NCBI RefSeq assembly: GCF_024436415.1
Contig: NZ_JAFMZQ010000001.1
Coordinates: 2,418,001-2,482,000, forward strand
Reading direction: 5' to 3'
DNA: 64,000 nt
Source of the DNA: Pedobacter deserti
GTDB lineage: Bacteria; Bacteroidota; Bacteroidia; Sphingobacteriales; Sphingobacteriaceae
Shown here: positions 52,857-62,123 of the stretch, in pieces
Position numbering within the stretch: the first letter of the stretch is position 1
Layout: each line of letters begins with the position of its first letter
The notes under the pieces: generated by a model
Seen by the model: only the letters and a program-made list of their open reading frames with translations
Database searches by the model: none
Told to the model about the DNA's origin: nothing
Made by a program: the position numbers and the translations under genes

Positions 52857-53715
52857 TTACCGACCAGCTTCTTTGCCATGTCGTCCCGGCCGCGAGCGAC
52901 ATAATACCGGTTTTTTCTTCCAGGCGCTGATTATGACTCACCTCATCGGCTATGCCACACCAGGGTTCCAGGCAAACAAAGTCAGCGTTGGGGGCCGACC
53001 AGATACCGAAGAACGGGAAGTCCTCAAACCTGAAATCTATACCGTTTTCATTTTTAACGTTGCCCAGCCTGATCCTGTCACTCTTCAGCGACTTCATGAC
53101 CAGTGCATCTTCCTGAAATAATTCGTGCGAAAGCTGTAAAGTCTTGTTGTCCAGCGGAATTATCTCCGTCTCCTCAGAAATCAGATCCTTCCTAAGCAAA
53201 TGCCTCACAAGTTCATTGTCCCGGTTAAACTCCAGATAATAGTTTGAAAAGTCAGCCACAGAGGTGTCTATCGCAAATGCAGGATGTGCCCCGATAGAAA
53301 ACCAAAGCTGCTCATCACCAGGATTAACAACCTCATAGCTGCACACCACAGCAGCGCCGTCTAAAGTATATTTGATGTTCAGCCTAAACGCAAAGGGATA
53401 CACCTTAAGCGTTTCGTCGCTGTGGCCAAGCGTAAGCGTAGCATATAAATCTCCTTCCTCCCTTAACTGAAAAACCTGGTCGCGCGCAAAGCCATGTCGC
53501 GGCAAGCTATATTCACTGCAGCCAACGGTATAACGGTTATCCTTCAACCCGCCAACAATAGGGAATAGAACAGGACTAAACTTACCCCAAAAGTCGGGGT
53601 TACCGCTCCACATATATTCCTTCCCGGTTTGCTTGTTCACCAGGCTTTGTAATTCGGCACCCTTTTCTGCGATGCATACCTTAAGAATATCGTTTTCCAG
53701 AATAATCATATTCAT
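52846..53715 (-). CDS. Aldose 1-epimerase family protein (galactose-mutarotase-like)
   Basis: This 289-residue beta-sandwich protein has family segments GAELQSLVNKQTGKEYMWSG, FPIVGGLKDNRYTV, and LPRHGFARDQVF with the conserved His. IGAHPAFAI follows with the second His, and CLEPWCGIAD with the catalytic-type Glu. It belongs to the LacX/YeaD-like mutarotase group. It starts 3 bp after the mlaD stop and so is co-transcribed with the mla genes, an unexpected combination. Confidence 0.88.
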   Translation of the reverse strand: MNMIILENDILKVCIAEKGAELQSLVNKQTGKEYMWSGNPDFWGKFSPVLFPIVGGLKDNRYTVGCSEYSLPRHGFARDQVFQLREEGDLYATLTLGHSDETLKVYPFAFRLNIKYTLDGAAVVCSYEVVNPGDEQLWFSIGAHPAFAIDTSVADFSNYYLEFNRDNELVRHLLRKDLISEETEIIPLDNKTLQLSHELFQEDALVMKSLKSDRIRLGNVKNENGIDFRFEDFPFFGIWSAPNADFVCLEPWCGIADEVSHNQRLEEKTGIMSLAAGTTWQRSWSVTTF

Positions 53716-53718
53716 CCG

Positions 53719-54702
53719 TTATGGTTTTTGTGCTTCAGCCTGTTCCCTCGCACGCTTTTTAAAGAAGCCGCGCAACAGGAAATTGTGCTGCAGCGCCTCC
53801 AGATTCTCATCAAGCTTTTTGCTGCTGGTCTCCATATTCCTCACAATTCCCTTCAGCTGTTCTGCAGTCGCCTCGTCGTTCAGTAAAACACCCAGCGCAT
53901 TGTCCGTTTGGTTCAGTTTGCCAGATGCCGTGTTCAGATTTTCCGTAAGGGTAGCGGCCGAGGCGGCAGTCTTGCGCAGTTCGTTGACCGACGATTCCAA
54001 CTGGGCAAACACCGCAGTATCCGTAAGCAGCTTATCGGCAAGCCCGCCCTTCGTATTCAATCTTTTCGAAAAAGCATCGAGCTCACGGGCCATCCTGTCG
54101 GCCGAAGCCGTTGTCGTTTTCAGGTTCGCAACAATCTGTTTAAAATTCGACGCCACTTCCTCGTCCGATAAAAGCGTTCCCGCCGTTCCCTTACCTTCCA
54201 CAAGGCTCCGTGCCAATACCTTAAAGTCAGCCGTCACATCCACCAGGTTCTTATTGTTCACCTGGAAAGTCTGCATGATGTCGTCGGTCGACAAGGTTGT
54301 ACTTGCCCTCAACCGGTCGCCGTCTTCCACAAAAGGAAACTTCGGACTTCCCCCGGTCACCACAATGATCTTGTTGCCAATCAGTCCATCTGAACTGATG
54401 CTGGCCGTAGCATCTTTGTGGATGTATTTATGGGCCTCCTCCTCAATATTCAGGAAAACCTGCACCTGCGATGTTCCGTAAAACTGGATCTTCTTAATCG
54501 TACCGATCTTCACGCCCGAGAACCAAACGTTATTTCCGGCCTTCAAACCCTGAATGTCGTCGAAAACTACGTCCACAGTAAAGCTCTTCACAAAAGCCTT
54601 TTTCTGCGAGCCGAGCGTAAATATTCCCACCACAAAAATGACCAGTCCTAATAAAATAAAAATCCCCACTGTAATCTTCCTGCGATTCTCTGTAGCCTGC
54701 AT
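53719..54702 (-). CDS. mlaD: MCE-domain lipid-transport protein (MlaD-like)
   Basis: This 327-residue protein has one N-terminal membrane anchor (about 9-28, ITVGIFILLGLVIFVVGIF). An MCE domain follows (about 38-115, VDVVFDDIQGLKAGNNVWFSG), then a long predicted coiled coil with DNA-tail-like heptads. It forms the periplasmic ring that carries phospholipid between the membranes. E. coli MlaD is about 180 residues, so the coiled tail is an extension common in Bacteroidota. It follows mlaF after 3 bp. Confidence 0.9.
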   Translation of the reverse strand: MQATENRRKITVGIFILLGLVIFVVGIFTLGSQKKAFVKSFTVDVVFDDIQGLKAGNNVWFSGVKIGTIKKIQFYGTSQVQVFLNIEEEAHKYIHKDATASISSDGLIGNKIIVVTGGSPKFPFVEDGDRLRASTTLSTDDIMQTFQVNNKNLVDVTADFKVLARSLVEGKGTAGTLLSDEEVASNFKQIVANLKTTTASADRMARELDAFSKRLNTKGGLADKLLTDTAVFAQLESSVNELRKTAASAATLTENLNTASGKLNQTDNALGVLLNDEATAEQLKGIVRNMETSSKKLDENLEALQHNFLLRGFFKKRAREQAEAQKP

Positions 54703-54705
54703 ATT

Positions 54706-55482
54706 CTATTGTATAAAATTATAATCGTAAAATGGTTTCACACGAGGATCCGTAGTATCAAATACCTCCTCAAAGGTACCCTGGCGCTCAAATTTCCCGT
54801 CCAGGAGCATGGCTACGCGATCACCCACTGCCTTAGCACAGGTAAGGTCGTGCGTAATAATGATAGAACTGGTGTGAAACCGTTCCTGCACCTCATTAAT
54901 TAAACTGTTTATCTCCAGGCAGGTAATTGGGTCCAGTCCCGCCGTTGGCTCATCATAGAGCATAATCTCCGGTTTAAGGATCAGTGTGCGTGCAATACCG
55001 ATCCGTTTACGCTGACCGCCCGACAATTCCGAAGGCATCTGATTAATCGTTTGCAGCAAACCCACCGCATCCAGCATCTCTTCCACAGCCAGGCTCACCT
55101 CTTGTTTTGTCAGCTTTCGACGGTTGCGTACCAACGGAAATTCCAGGTTCTCCCGCACGGTCATACTGTCGTACAGCGCACTGTTCTGGAATGAAAACCC
55201 CACCTTAAGTCTCAGTTCGAGCAACTCTTTATACGTGATCTGATCTATGAGGCTGTTCAATACGCTTACCCGCCCACGATCGGGCTTAAGCAAACCCACC
55301 ACAATCTTGATCAGCACCGACTTACCCGTACCCGACTTACCCAGCACCACTAGGTTCTCGCCCTTATACAGATCAAGGTCGACGCCCCTCAGAACATGGT
55401 AGTCGCCAAACGACTTATACAAATCCCGTATTTCAATAACGCTAACCGGTTTTTCCCCGCTTTGTCTTTCCATCATGGTCAA
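54706..55482 (-). CDS. mlaF: ABC ATPase of the Mla lipid transporter
   Basis: This 258-residue ATPase has Walker A GKSGTGKS, signature LSGGQRKR, Walker B IMLYDEPTAGLD and H-loop ITHDL. It energises the MlaE permease. It overlaps the mlaE stop by 4 bp. Starts at codons 1, 3 or 4 are equally possible because of the MTMM beginning. Confidence 0.93.
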   Translation of the reverse strand: MTMMERQSGEKPVSVIEIRDLYKSFGDYHVLRGVDLDLYKGENLVVLGKSGTGKSVLIKIVVGLLKPDRGRVSVLNSLIDQITYKELLELRLKVGFSFQNSALYDSMTVRENLEFPLVRNRRKLTKQEVSLAVEEMLDAVGLLQTINQMPSELSGGQRKRIGIARTLILKPEIMLYDEPTAGLDPITCLEINSLINEVQERFHTSSIIITHDLTCAKAVGDRVAMLLDGKFERQGTFEEVFDTTDPRVKPFYDYNFIQ

Positions 55483-56234
55483 CTTCTGAATAAACCAAAG
55501 AACTGAACGGAAACGACTTCCTCAATAAAGATCAGGAACATTCCGATCACCACCGAGGCATTCGCCGCTCTACCTACACCTTCGGTTCCCTTTGCCGAAT
55601 TATAACCCTGATAGCAGCCTACAATACCTATCGTGAAACCAAAGATCACTGCCTTAATCGTAGAAGCGGTTATGTCCAGGAAGCTGATCGACTCCAGTGA
55701 AGCTTGAAAAAACAGTTTAGCGCTTGTACCTTCACTGAGCGACACATTCAGCAATGCACCCAGCATACCTACCAAAGCCGTATAAAAGGTCAGGATGGGG
55801 ATAGTTATCGTCGCCGCAAGCACTCGGGTGCTCACCAGGAATTTAAAAGGATTCGTCGCCGACACTTCCATCGCATCAATTTGTTCAGTTACCCGCATCG
55901 ACCCCAGTTCGGCACCAATGCTCGAACCAACCTTCCCAGCCGCAATCAGCGAGGTCAGCAGCGGAGCGAGGGTACGCAACAGCGCAATACCCACCAGCGA
56001 AGGGAGCCAGGATGTCGCGCCAAACTCAGCCAGGGAAGGCCTCGACTGCTTGGTAAAAACGATTCCGGTGATGAACCCGGTTAGCGAAATAAGGGCGAGC
56101 GACTTATAACCAATATCATAACACTGCTTCAGCAATTCCTTGCCCTCATAGGGCGGCAGAAAAGCCTCTTTAAAAAAACGCCCTATAAACTGAAATACAT
56201 CATAAAGGGTGATAAATATATTTCTAAAATTCAT
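55479..56234 (-). CDS. mlaE: Permease of the Mla lipid transporter
   Basis: This 251-residue protein has about five membrane segments and the MlaE signature. FITGIVFTKQSRP is followed by LLTSLIAAGKVGSSIGAELG, MRVTEQIDAMEV and GCYQGYNSAKGTEGVG. It is the first gene of the mlaEFD-epimerase unit. The operon lacks mlaB and mlaC, as is usual in Bacteroidota. Confidence 0.94.
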   Translation of the reverse strand: MNFRNIFITLYDVFQFIGRFFKEAFLPPYEGKELLKQCYDIGYKSLALISLTGFITGIVFTKQSRPSLAEFGATSWLPSLVGIALLRTLAPLLTSLIAAGKVGSSIGAELGSMRVTEQIDAMEVSATNPFKFLVSTRVLAATITIPILTFYTALVGMLGALLNVSLSEGTSAKLFFQASLESISFLDITASTIKAVIFGFTIGIVGCYQGYNSAKGTEGVGRAANASVVIGMFLIFIEEVVSVQFFGLFRS

Positions 56235-56300
56235 TCAAAATACGGTATGCACATCACTATCAAACTATGCGCCATAAATGGCAAAGGTAAACACTTTTGG

Positions 56301-58457
56301 CTATTTACCTCCGGGCGGACAATACGTTTGAAGGAACCTCGTGTAAGTCAGCGCCAAATGTTCCGAAGTACCATCACCTTCGTTAATGCTGTGTGTGCGG
56401 TTCGGGTAGGCCATCAGCTGGAAAACCTTCCTGTGCCTTACCAGTTCATTGATCAGCATCTCCGCATTCTGATAGTGCACGTTGTCGTCGCCCGTACCAT
56501 GTATATAAAGCAGATTCCCTTTCAGGTTTTTGGCATGAGTTACAGGTGATCCTTTCACATAGGCCTCGGTCGACTTTAACGGCGACCCCATATAGCGTTC
56601 CTGATAGATGTTGTCGTAAGTCAGTTGATTGCCCACAGCCGCTATCGCGATGCCGGTCTTATATATTTCCGGATATTGAAACAAGAGGTTCAAGGTAGAA
56701 GAACCGCCTCCGCTCCAGCCCCAAACCGCTACCCGGTCTTTATCCACAAAATTCCATTTCAGAATCTCCTGGGCAGCCATCGCCTGGTCGCGCACGTTAA
56801 GGGTACCGATCTTCTGGAAAATACTTTTGCGCCATTCCCTGCCCTTAGGTGCCGGTGCACCCCGGTTCTCCACCGAGATGTAGATATATCCGTCCTGCGC
56901 CATATCACCGGCATACAGCCAGTTTCTTCCTGCACCATAAGTATCGGTAACCGTCTGCCCTGCAGGCTCGCCATACACGTAGAACACCACAGGGTATTTT
57001 TTTGTCTGATCGAAATTATCCGGCTTTTTCATCCAGCCGTCCATCTCCACGCCGTCGGCAGTCGTCACCTTGAAAAACTCCACCTTATTTTTAGGTGGCT
57101 TGATGCGGCCCAGCTGATTGGTAATGCTGCCTTCCATGGTAAGCGGATTTAAACTCGTCATGCGCATCCATTCCGTGAGTGGAGGGACGCTGGCATTCTG
57201 ATAGCTATGTCGGGCAAACAAGGCACCCGGAGAGATGTCGTAGCTGTGTGTTCCCGGCATGATAGAAGGTGTCACCATTTCAGCCTTTCCCGAGCCGTTC
57301 AACTTCGTTTTATAAAGATACCGCTGCGTGGCATTCGTTGGCGATGCCATAAAGTAGACCAAACCGTTCTCTTCATCCACCAGCGAAGTCTCTATCACAT
57401 CGTAATTCCCAACGGTGATCAGCGTTTGCTTGCGGCCGTCGCGACTGATCCTGTACAAATGACGCCATCCGTCCTTTTCGCTGGTCCAGATAAAGCTTTT
57501 ACCTTCATCCAGCCAGTGCCATGGTTTTCCGGCATCTACCCAGGCCTTATCTGTTTCTGTAAAAATATTGTTCACGCTGCCGGTCGACCCGCTAGCCACG
57601 AACAGCTTGCTTACATTCTGTTCGCGGTTCAACTGCTGCAAGATGATCTCATTGCTGTTCGGGATCCAGTCCATACGCGGAATATAATGCTGAACCATGT
57701 CGCCCGGCACCTGCAGCCAGCTTGTGGCACCGCCGTTTACGCTAACCACGCCAATGCGGCAGGAGGAAGGGTTTTCGCCCACCTTCGGGTATTCAACCGG
57801 AATGGTATAGGCATAGATCGAATCCGTGTTGTTGATCATCAGGAAATTCTTGATCCGCGTCGCATCGATCTGCCAGTAAGCAATGGATTTGCCGTCCGGG
57901 CTCCAGCGGAAACCGTCCCGGCAGTCAAATTCCTCTTCATACGCCCAGTCAAACGTACCGTTAATCAGTCGGTCCGTACCGTCGCTCGTCAGTGCCGTTA
58001 TCGTTCCGCTCGTCAGATCCTCCACATACAGGTTATGCTTACTTACATAGGCCACCTTATTGCCGTCCGGCGAAAACTTCGCAAACATCAGCGACGAAGC
58101 CGGTTTATCCTTACCCAGTTTGGTGATGCGGTTGCTTTTCAGATCGGCCACAAAATAGTCGCCCCGGGTCTCGTAGCGCCAAACCTTTTTCGCGTTGGCA
58201 TACAAAAGCACCTTTGAGCCATCCGCAGAAAACGCGAAGTCTTTGAAGTTCGTCAGACCGCTGTTCTGGTTGCCATACAACAGGCTGCGCCCCACGATCA
58301 CTTTGCGGTCGCCCCCCGGCAGGGTAATCGAAACAAGCTCCCCGTTAGAAATTTCATAATACGAACTGCCATCTTTCCACTTGATGTCCTGCGCAGCAGC
58401 GCTAAAGAAAGAAAAAACGACTGCGGTTAACGCAAACACAAAATGTTTATATCTCAT
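56301..58457 (-). CDS. Dipeptidyl peptidase IV-type S9 peptidase, secreted
   Basis: This 718-residue protein has a signal peptide (MRYKHFVFALTAVVFSFFSA) and the DPP-IV beta-propeller with the double-Glu loop WAYEEEF. A hydrolase domain follows with GWSGGGSS (Ser nucleophile, about 606), GTGDDNVHY (Asp) and NRTHSI (His). It releases Xaa-Pro dipeptides. Length is typical. It starts 3 bp after the LtaS-like gene stop. Confidence 0.95.
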   Translation of the reverse strand: MRYKHFVFALTAVVFSFFSAAAQDIKWKDGSSYYEISNGELVSITLPGGDRKVIVGRSLLYGNQNSGLTNFKDFAFSADGSKVLLYANAKKVWRYETRGDYFVADLKSNRITKLGKDKPASSLMFAKFSPDGNKVAYVSKHNLYVEDLTSGTITALTSDGTDRLINGTFDWAYEEEFDCRDGFRWSPDGKSIAYWQIDATRIKNFLMINNTDSIYAYTIPVEYPKVGENPSSCRIGVVSVNGGATSWLQVPGDMVQHYIPRMDWIPNSNEIILQQLNREQNVSKLFVASGSTGSVNNIFTETDKAWVDAGKPWHWLDEGKSFIWTSEKDGWRHLYRISRDGRKQTLITVGNYDVIETSLVDEENGLVYFMASPTNATQRYLYKTKLNGSGKAEMVTPSIMPGTHSYDISPGALFARHSYQNASVPPLTEWMRMTSLNPLTMEGSITNQLGRIKPPKNKVEFFKVTTADGVEMDGWMKKPDNFDQTKKYPVVFYVYGEPAGQTVTDTYGAGRNWLYAGDMAQDGYIYISVENRGAPAPKGREWRKSIFQKIGTLNVRDQAMAAQEILKWNFVDKDRVAVWGWSGGGSSTLNLLFQYPEIYKTGIAIAAVGNQLTYDNIYQERYMGSPLKSTEAYVKGSPVTHAKNLKGNLLYIHGTGDDNVHYQNAEMLINELVRHRKVFQLMAYPNRTHSINEGDGTSEHLALTYTRFLQTYCPPGGK

Positions 58458-58460
58458 ATT

Positions 58461-60323
58461 TTAAAGATCAGTAAATTCCTGATATACCATTTGCAGGTAA
58501 GCCTTGTTCATATTCAGCACCTCAGCGCTGCCCGGTTTGTCACCCTCATCGCTGTTATGCAAAACCGACTGACCTACATGATCAAAAGTAACATAATGTT
58601 TGTTATAGATAAAGCCCGAACCATTGTCCCAGCTAAAAAATGCCGAAGGTTTTACACTCGGGTTCAACAGGTTCTTGCTCCACCTGAAATCTTTAGCTGG
58701 CAAGGCAAGCTGGGCGAGCAGGGTAGCAGCAAGGTCTGTCTGACTTCCCGTTACGTCAAATTGCTTTCCCCGATAGGCCTCATCAATCACCTCCCCGTAG
58801 AAAAGCAGCGGGATGTGATAACGTTCCGGGACAGCCACATCAAAGCGGTCCTTAGGATAGGCATGGGCATGGTCGGCCACAAATACAAACAGCGTGTTGC
58901 TATACCAAGGCTGTTTTTTGGCCTCTGCAATATAAGCCTGAATGCAGGAATCCGTATAAAAAGCCGTGCTTTTAAACTTCGCTTTATTATCAGCCGAACC
59001 AAATTTAGGTTTGCCTGGAACCACATAAGGTTCATGGTTGGTGAGCGTAAGCAGGGTAGAAAAGAAAGGCTGTTTCTCCGATCGTAGTTCGGCAATCTGC
59101 TTGCTGAAAACCGCCTCGTCAAACTGTCCCCAGGTTGATTTGCCTGGAGTGTCAAAGTTGTTGCGGTCGACAAGCCTGCTGTAATGATGGCTTAAAATAA
59201 AGGCCTTATAGTTATCAAATTCAGACTCTCCACCATAATAGAAAGAAGTCTGATAACCCTGCTTAAAAAGCGATTGAGAGATCGCCGGGAGCTTCTGCAT
59301 CTTGTCGGGCCACTTCATCATACTGCTGGCTGCCAGAGTAGGGAAACCCGCCAGCGTAGCGATAATTCCTTTGTCTGTGCGACTTCCCGAGGCATAGATG
59401 CGGCTAAACAACACGCCCTCTCGGATCATTGCATCAAAGTTCGGCGTAATGCCCGGTTCATTTCCCAGGGTCATGGTCAGGTCGGCCCCAAAACTTTCTA
59501 TAATGATCAGAACTACATTCGGGCGCTTATTCTTCAAAATCGACACCGTTGTATCCTTACTCACCCGATATATGCTGTCCACATAGGCAGAGGCCTGTTC
59601 AGGCTTCAGGTACACATATGGATTTTTGGTTATTTTGCCCGACGACAATACGCTTGAAAGCAAATTCCAAGGCGTATTCACGGCAGCGTGGTTTAAGATC
59701 TGCTCTTTCGAGAAATACGCCATACTCTGTTTCATAGGCGAACCTTTAAGTCCACCTCTGATCATGACGAACGTACCAAAAAATAAGAGCAGCACCACCA
59801 GAATGCGAGGTGCAAGCGCCATCCGGCCAAACCTCAGTTTTGACGGCATCACAAATCTGTGCAGCACCAATCCAAAAGCGATCAGCACGGCAAGCGTAAA
59901 CAGCGTCAGAAACACAGGGGAGGAGGCACTCGAGGCCAGCGCCTCGCCCGGGGAACCGAAAGCGAAATCAATCGCCTTTGCATTCATCTTGGTGCCCCAT
60001 TCCCGGTAAATATTAAAGTTGGCAACGGAAATAATGCTGAAGATAACTACCAGAAAGCCGTCGTAAAACGAAAGCCAGCGCAGCCCCAATTCCTTTCTGC
60101 CGCTAAGCAGGGCAAAAGAAAAGACAAGAAGGGGTATGACCAGGATATAACCGCACATCGATAAGTCGAGCGCCAGCGCATGCACAAACACCGAGGCGGT
60201 CTCCGAAAGGGGAAACTGACTAACAGCAGCCATATTGATCAACAGAAAGCTGAGGCGGTCCACCACAAAAAACAAGAGCCAGAACAGGAAGAATCTGGCA
60301 AAAAATGCCAGGCTGTTTACCAT
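58461..60323 (-). CDS. LtaS-family phosphoglycerol transferase/sulfatase-like membrane protein
   Basis: This 620-residue protein has five N-terminal membrane segments (to about 190) and a C-terminal alkaline-phosphatase-like domain. The metal motif is NVVLIIIESFGADL, the nucleophile threonine is in GSRTDKGIIATLAG, and FVADHAHAYPKDRF follows. In Gram-positive bacteria LtaS builds lipoteichoic acid. In this LPS-bearing group the enzyme probably transfers a phospho-head-group to an envelope glycan or lipid. Its start overlaps the hydratase stop by 7 bp. Confidence 0.9.
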   Translation of the reverse strand: MVNSLAFFARFFLFWLLFFVVDRLSFLLINMAAVSQFPLSETASVFVHALALDLSMCGYILVIPLLVFSFALLSGRKELGLRWLSFYDGFLVVIFSIISVANFNIYREWGTKMNAKAIDFAFGSPGEALASSASSPVFLTLFTLAVLIAFGLVLHRFVMPSKLRFGRMALAPRILVVLLLFFGTFVMIRGGLKGSPMKQSMAYFSKEQILNHAAVNTPWNLLSSVLSSGKITKNPYVYLKPEQASAYVDSIYRVSKDTTVSILKNKRPNVVLIIIESFGADLTMTLGNEPGITPNFDAMIREGVLFSRIYASGSRTDKGIIATLAGFPTLAASSMMKWPDKMQKLPAISQSLFKQGYQTSFYYGGESEFDNYKAFILSHHYSRLVDRNNFDTPGKSTWGQFDEAVFSKQIAELRSEKQPFFSTLLTLTNHEPYVVPGKPKFGSADNKAKFKSTAFYTDSCIQAYIAEAKKQPWYSNTLFVFVADHAHAYPKDRFDVAVPERYHIPLLFYGEVIDEAYRGKQFDVTGSQTDLAATLLAQLALPAKDFRWSKNLLNPSVKPSAFFSWDNGSGFIYNKHYVTFDHVGQSVLHNSDEGDKPGSAEVLNMNKAYLQMVYQEFTDL

Positions 60324-61096
60324 TTGATCTGCACCTTATTAATAAAAGAAGCCACGCCACGCTTAAAATCTTCGCTGTCACGCACACGTGCGTTGATCTG
60401 CACCGCAAAAGCCAGGTTCTTTTCCAGCAAAGGATTGTTGGTCTGCCCGATCAGTTGCTTGGTCACCATCAGCGAATTCGCGGATGTCTCTGTGCAAAGC
60501 TTTTGGGCAAGTTCCAGTACACGGCCGGCGATTTCATGGCCTTCAACAACCTCTGTGATCAGGCCGAATTCAAGCGCCTGCCTGGCAGAAAACAGCTCGC
60601 CTGTAAGCAAAATCCGCTTGGCGATCGTTTCAGAAGTCTTGTTTACCAGGAAGCAGGACACAATGGCCGGCACAAAGCCAAGCTTTACCTCCGTGTATCC
60701 AAAATTTGCTTCCGGCACCGCAAACACAAAATCGCATACCGTAGCCAGGCCACATCCTCCCGCAATAGCATGGCCTTCCACCTGTGCGATCACAATTTTA
60801 GGGAGATAATATATGGTCGTAAATAAACGCTTCAGATTTTCAGAATCGGCCAGATTTTCCTCGTAACTATTTTGCTGCAGTTGCTGCAGGTAAGCCAGAT
60901 CGGCCCCTGCGCTGAATACTTTTCCGTTGGCCTTCAGCACGATCACTTTCACCTCATCATCTTCCGATGCCCTTAAAAGCGATTCCGTAAGCAAAGCCAC
61001 AAGTTCCGGGTTCAGCGCGTTTCGCTTTTCAACCCTGTTGATGGTAATACTAGCGATCCGGTCCGTAACGCTGTATAAAACCAGTGGTTCATTCAT
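60317..61096 (-). CDS. Enoyl-CoA hydratase/isomerase family protein
   Basis: This 259-residue crotonase-fold protein has RNALNPELVALL, the oxyanion-hole segment SAGADLAYLQQL, and VEGHAIAGGCGLATVCDFVFA. It also has FGYTEVKLGFVPAIVS, with the Glu position typical of hydratases. It resembles the methylglutaconyl-CoA hydratases of leucine breakdown. It begins 3 bp after the heme oxygenase gene and continues the same transcript. Confidence 0.9.
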   Translation of the reverse strand: MNEPLVLYSVTDRIASITINRVEKRNALNPELVALLTESLLRASEDDEVKVIVLKANGKVFSAGADLAYLQQLQQNSYEENLADSENLKRLFTTIYYLPKIVIAQVEGHAIAGGCGLATVCDFVFAVPEANFGYTEVKLGFVPAIVSCFLVNKTSETIAKRILLTGELFSARQALEFGLITEVVEGHEIAGRVLELAQKLCTETSANSLMVTKQLIGQTNNPLLEKNLAFAVQINARVRDSEDFKRGVASFINKVQIKW

Positions 61097-61099
61097 TCC

Positions 61100-61690
61100 T
61101 CAAATATAGGCAATTTCGGCTATGGCGGAAATCGCGTCAAACATTTGTTTGGCTCCTTCAACCACCTCGTCCTCATTGCCTTCCGGGAATGCGTTAAGCA
61201 CATCCACGAACGATTTCCAGTTCGCCATCAGCGCCCCGCCATACACCCCGTAATAATAAAAATGCAGACCCTTGCCGGCAAATGAAGGATTAAGCTTCAG
61301 CTGTTTTAATATAACACTTCCGCCCAGCGTAGCACCTTCCATCACATATAAGGCACCTAGTGCGGCCGCCTCGTTAAAATGAAGCGGCATCAGGCCTTTT
61401 ACAATCAGTTCAGCCTTAAACAGCTGCTCGTCCAGACCAGCCTCTTCCACATCCCTCTCCAGCGCAGCAAGTTTGCGCCTTTCGTTCAGGTCCAGGCGCT
61501 CGGCCAAGTCCGGGCCAATAGCACTGAAAATAGCCGCTTCGTAAGCTTTATGTGCTATGTAATTTGTAAGTAATATTTTCTTGTATTGTTCAGGGCTCAG
61601 CGTTTTGCCCATGATGTTGTCTACAAACATCAGCGATTCCAGTCGCTCATGCTGCAGCAGCGTGTCGTTCTTTAATCTCTCCTGAAGCAT
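61100..61690 (-). CDS. Biliverdin-producing heme oxygenase
   Basis: This 196-residue all-helical protein has the proximal histidine in LLQHERLESLMF (about residue 14). The distal glycine-rich helix is MEGATLGGSVILKQL (about 114-128). It opens heme to biliverdin. The bacteriophytochrome two genes upstream needs biliverdin as chromophore, so this is the functional partner (a bphO). It starts 9 bp after the response-regulator stop. Confidence 0.92.
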   Translation of the reverse strand: MLQERLKNDTLLQHERLESLMFVDNIMGKTLSPEQYKKILLTNYIAHKAYEAAIFSAIGPDLAERLDLNERRKLAALERDVEEAGLDEQLFKAELIVKGLMPLHFNEAAALGALYVMEGATLGGSVILKQLKLNPSFAGKGLHFYYYGVYGGALMANWKSFVDVLNAFPEGNEDEVVEGAKQMFDAISAIAEIAYI

Positions 61691-61699
61691 CTAAAAGGT

Positions 61700-62119
61700 T
61701 TAGTTGATCGAGCGGTTTTGCTTAAACCAAAACTCATGCATAGACTTCACACAGGAGATCAGGTTGTTATATCCCGAAGGTTTGGTAATATAAGCGTTTG
61801 CCCCGAATTCGTACGAAGCCCTCACATCGAGCGGGTCGTCTGAAGTGGAAAACAGGATAACCGGCGTGTACCTTAGAAAAGGGATCTCTTTGATCCTTTT
61901 AAGCAAGTCCAGGCCCGATAAACCCGGGAGGTTCAGATCCAGCAAGATCAGCTTCGGTCGCTTCCTGTGCAGTACAAACTGCTCCAGTTGCGCAATAGCG
62001 TCCCTTCCGTCTTCCACAACACTTACAGTCAGGTCGTCCCGAACTTCCTTAACCGCGTGCTCCAGGATAAAAGCAAAATCCTGGTCGTCCTCTACATAAA
62101 ATATATCCGGCGAAGCCAT
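61700..62119 (-). CDS. Single-domain response regulator (Rcp1-like)
   Basis: This 139-residue receiver domain has the acidic cluster YVEDDQD, phospho-acceptor LLDLNLPG (about residue 62), LFSTSD and a conserved lysine in ITKPSG. It has no output domain. It starts 4 bp after the bacteriophytochrome stop. It resembles the Rcp1-type regulators paired with phytochrome kinases, with the extended YEFGANAYITKP segment. Confidence 0.92.
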   Translation of the reverse strand: MASPDIFYVEDDQDFAFILEHAVKEVRDDLTVSVVEDGRDAIAQLEQFVLHRKRPKLILLDLNLPGLSGLDLLKRIKEIPFLRYTPVILFSTSDDPLDVRASYEFGANAYITKPSGYNNLISCVKSMHEFWFKQNRSIN

Positions 62120-62123
62120 ATCC

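Noticed and set aside
57207-58217. A long plus-strand open frame (336 codons) opposite the DPP-IV-type gene
   Set aside because: It is fully antisense to a gene with complete catalytic motifs and shows no recognisable motif itself. Long antisense frames are expected in this codon usage.
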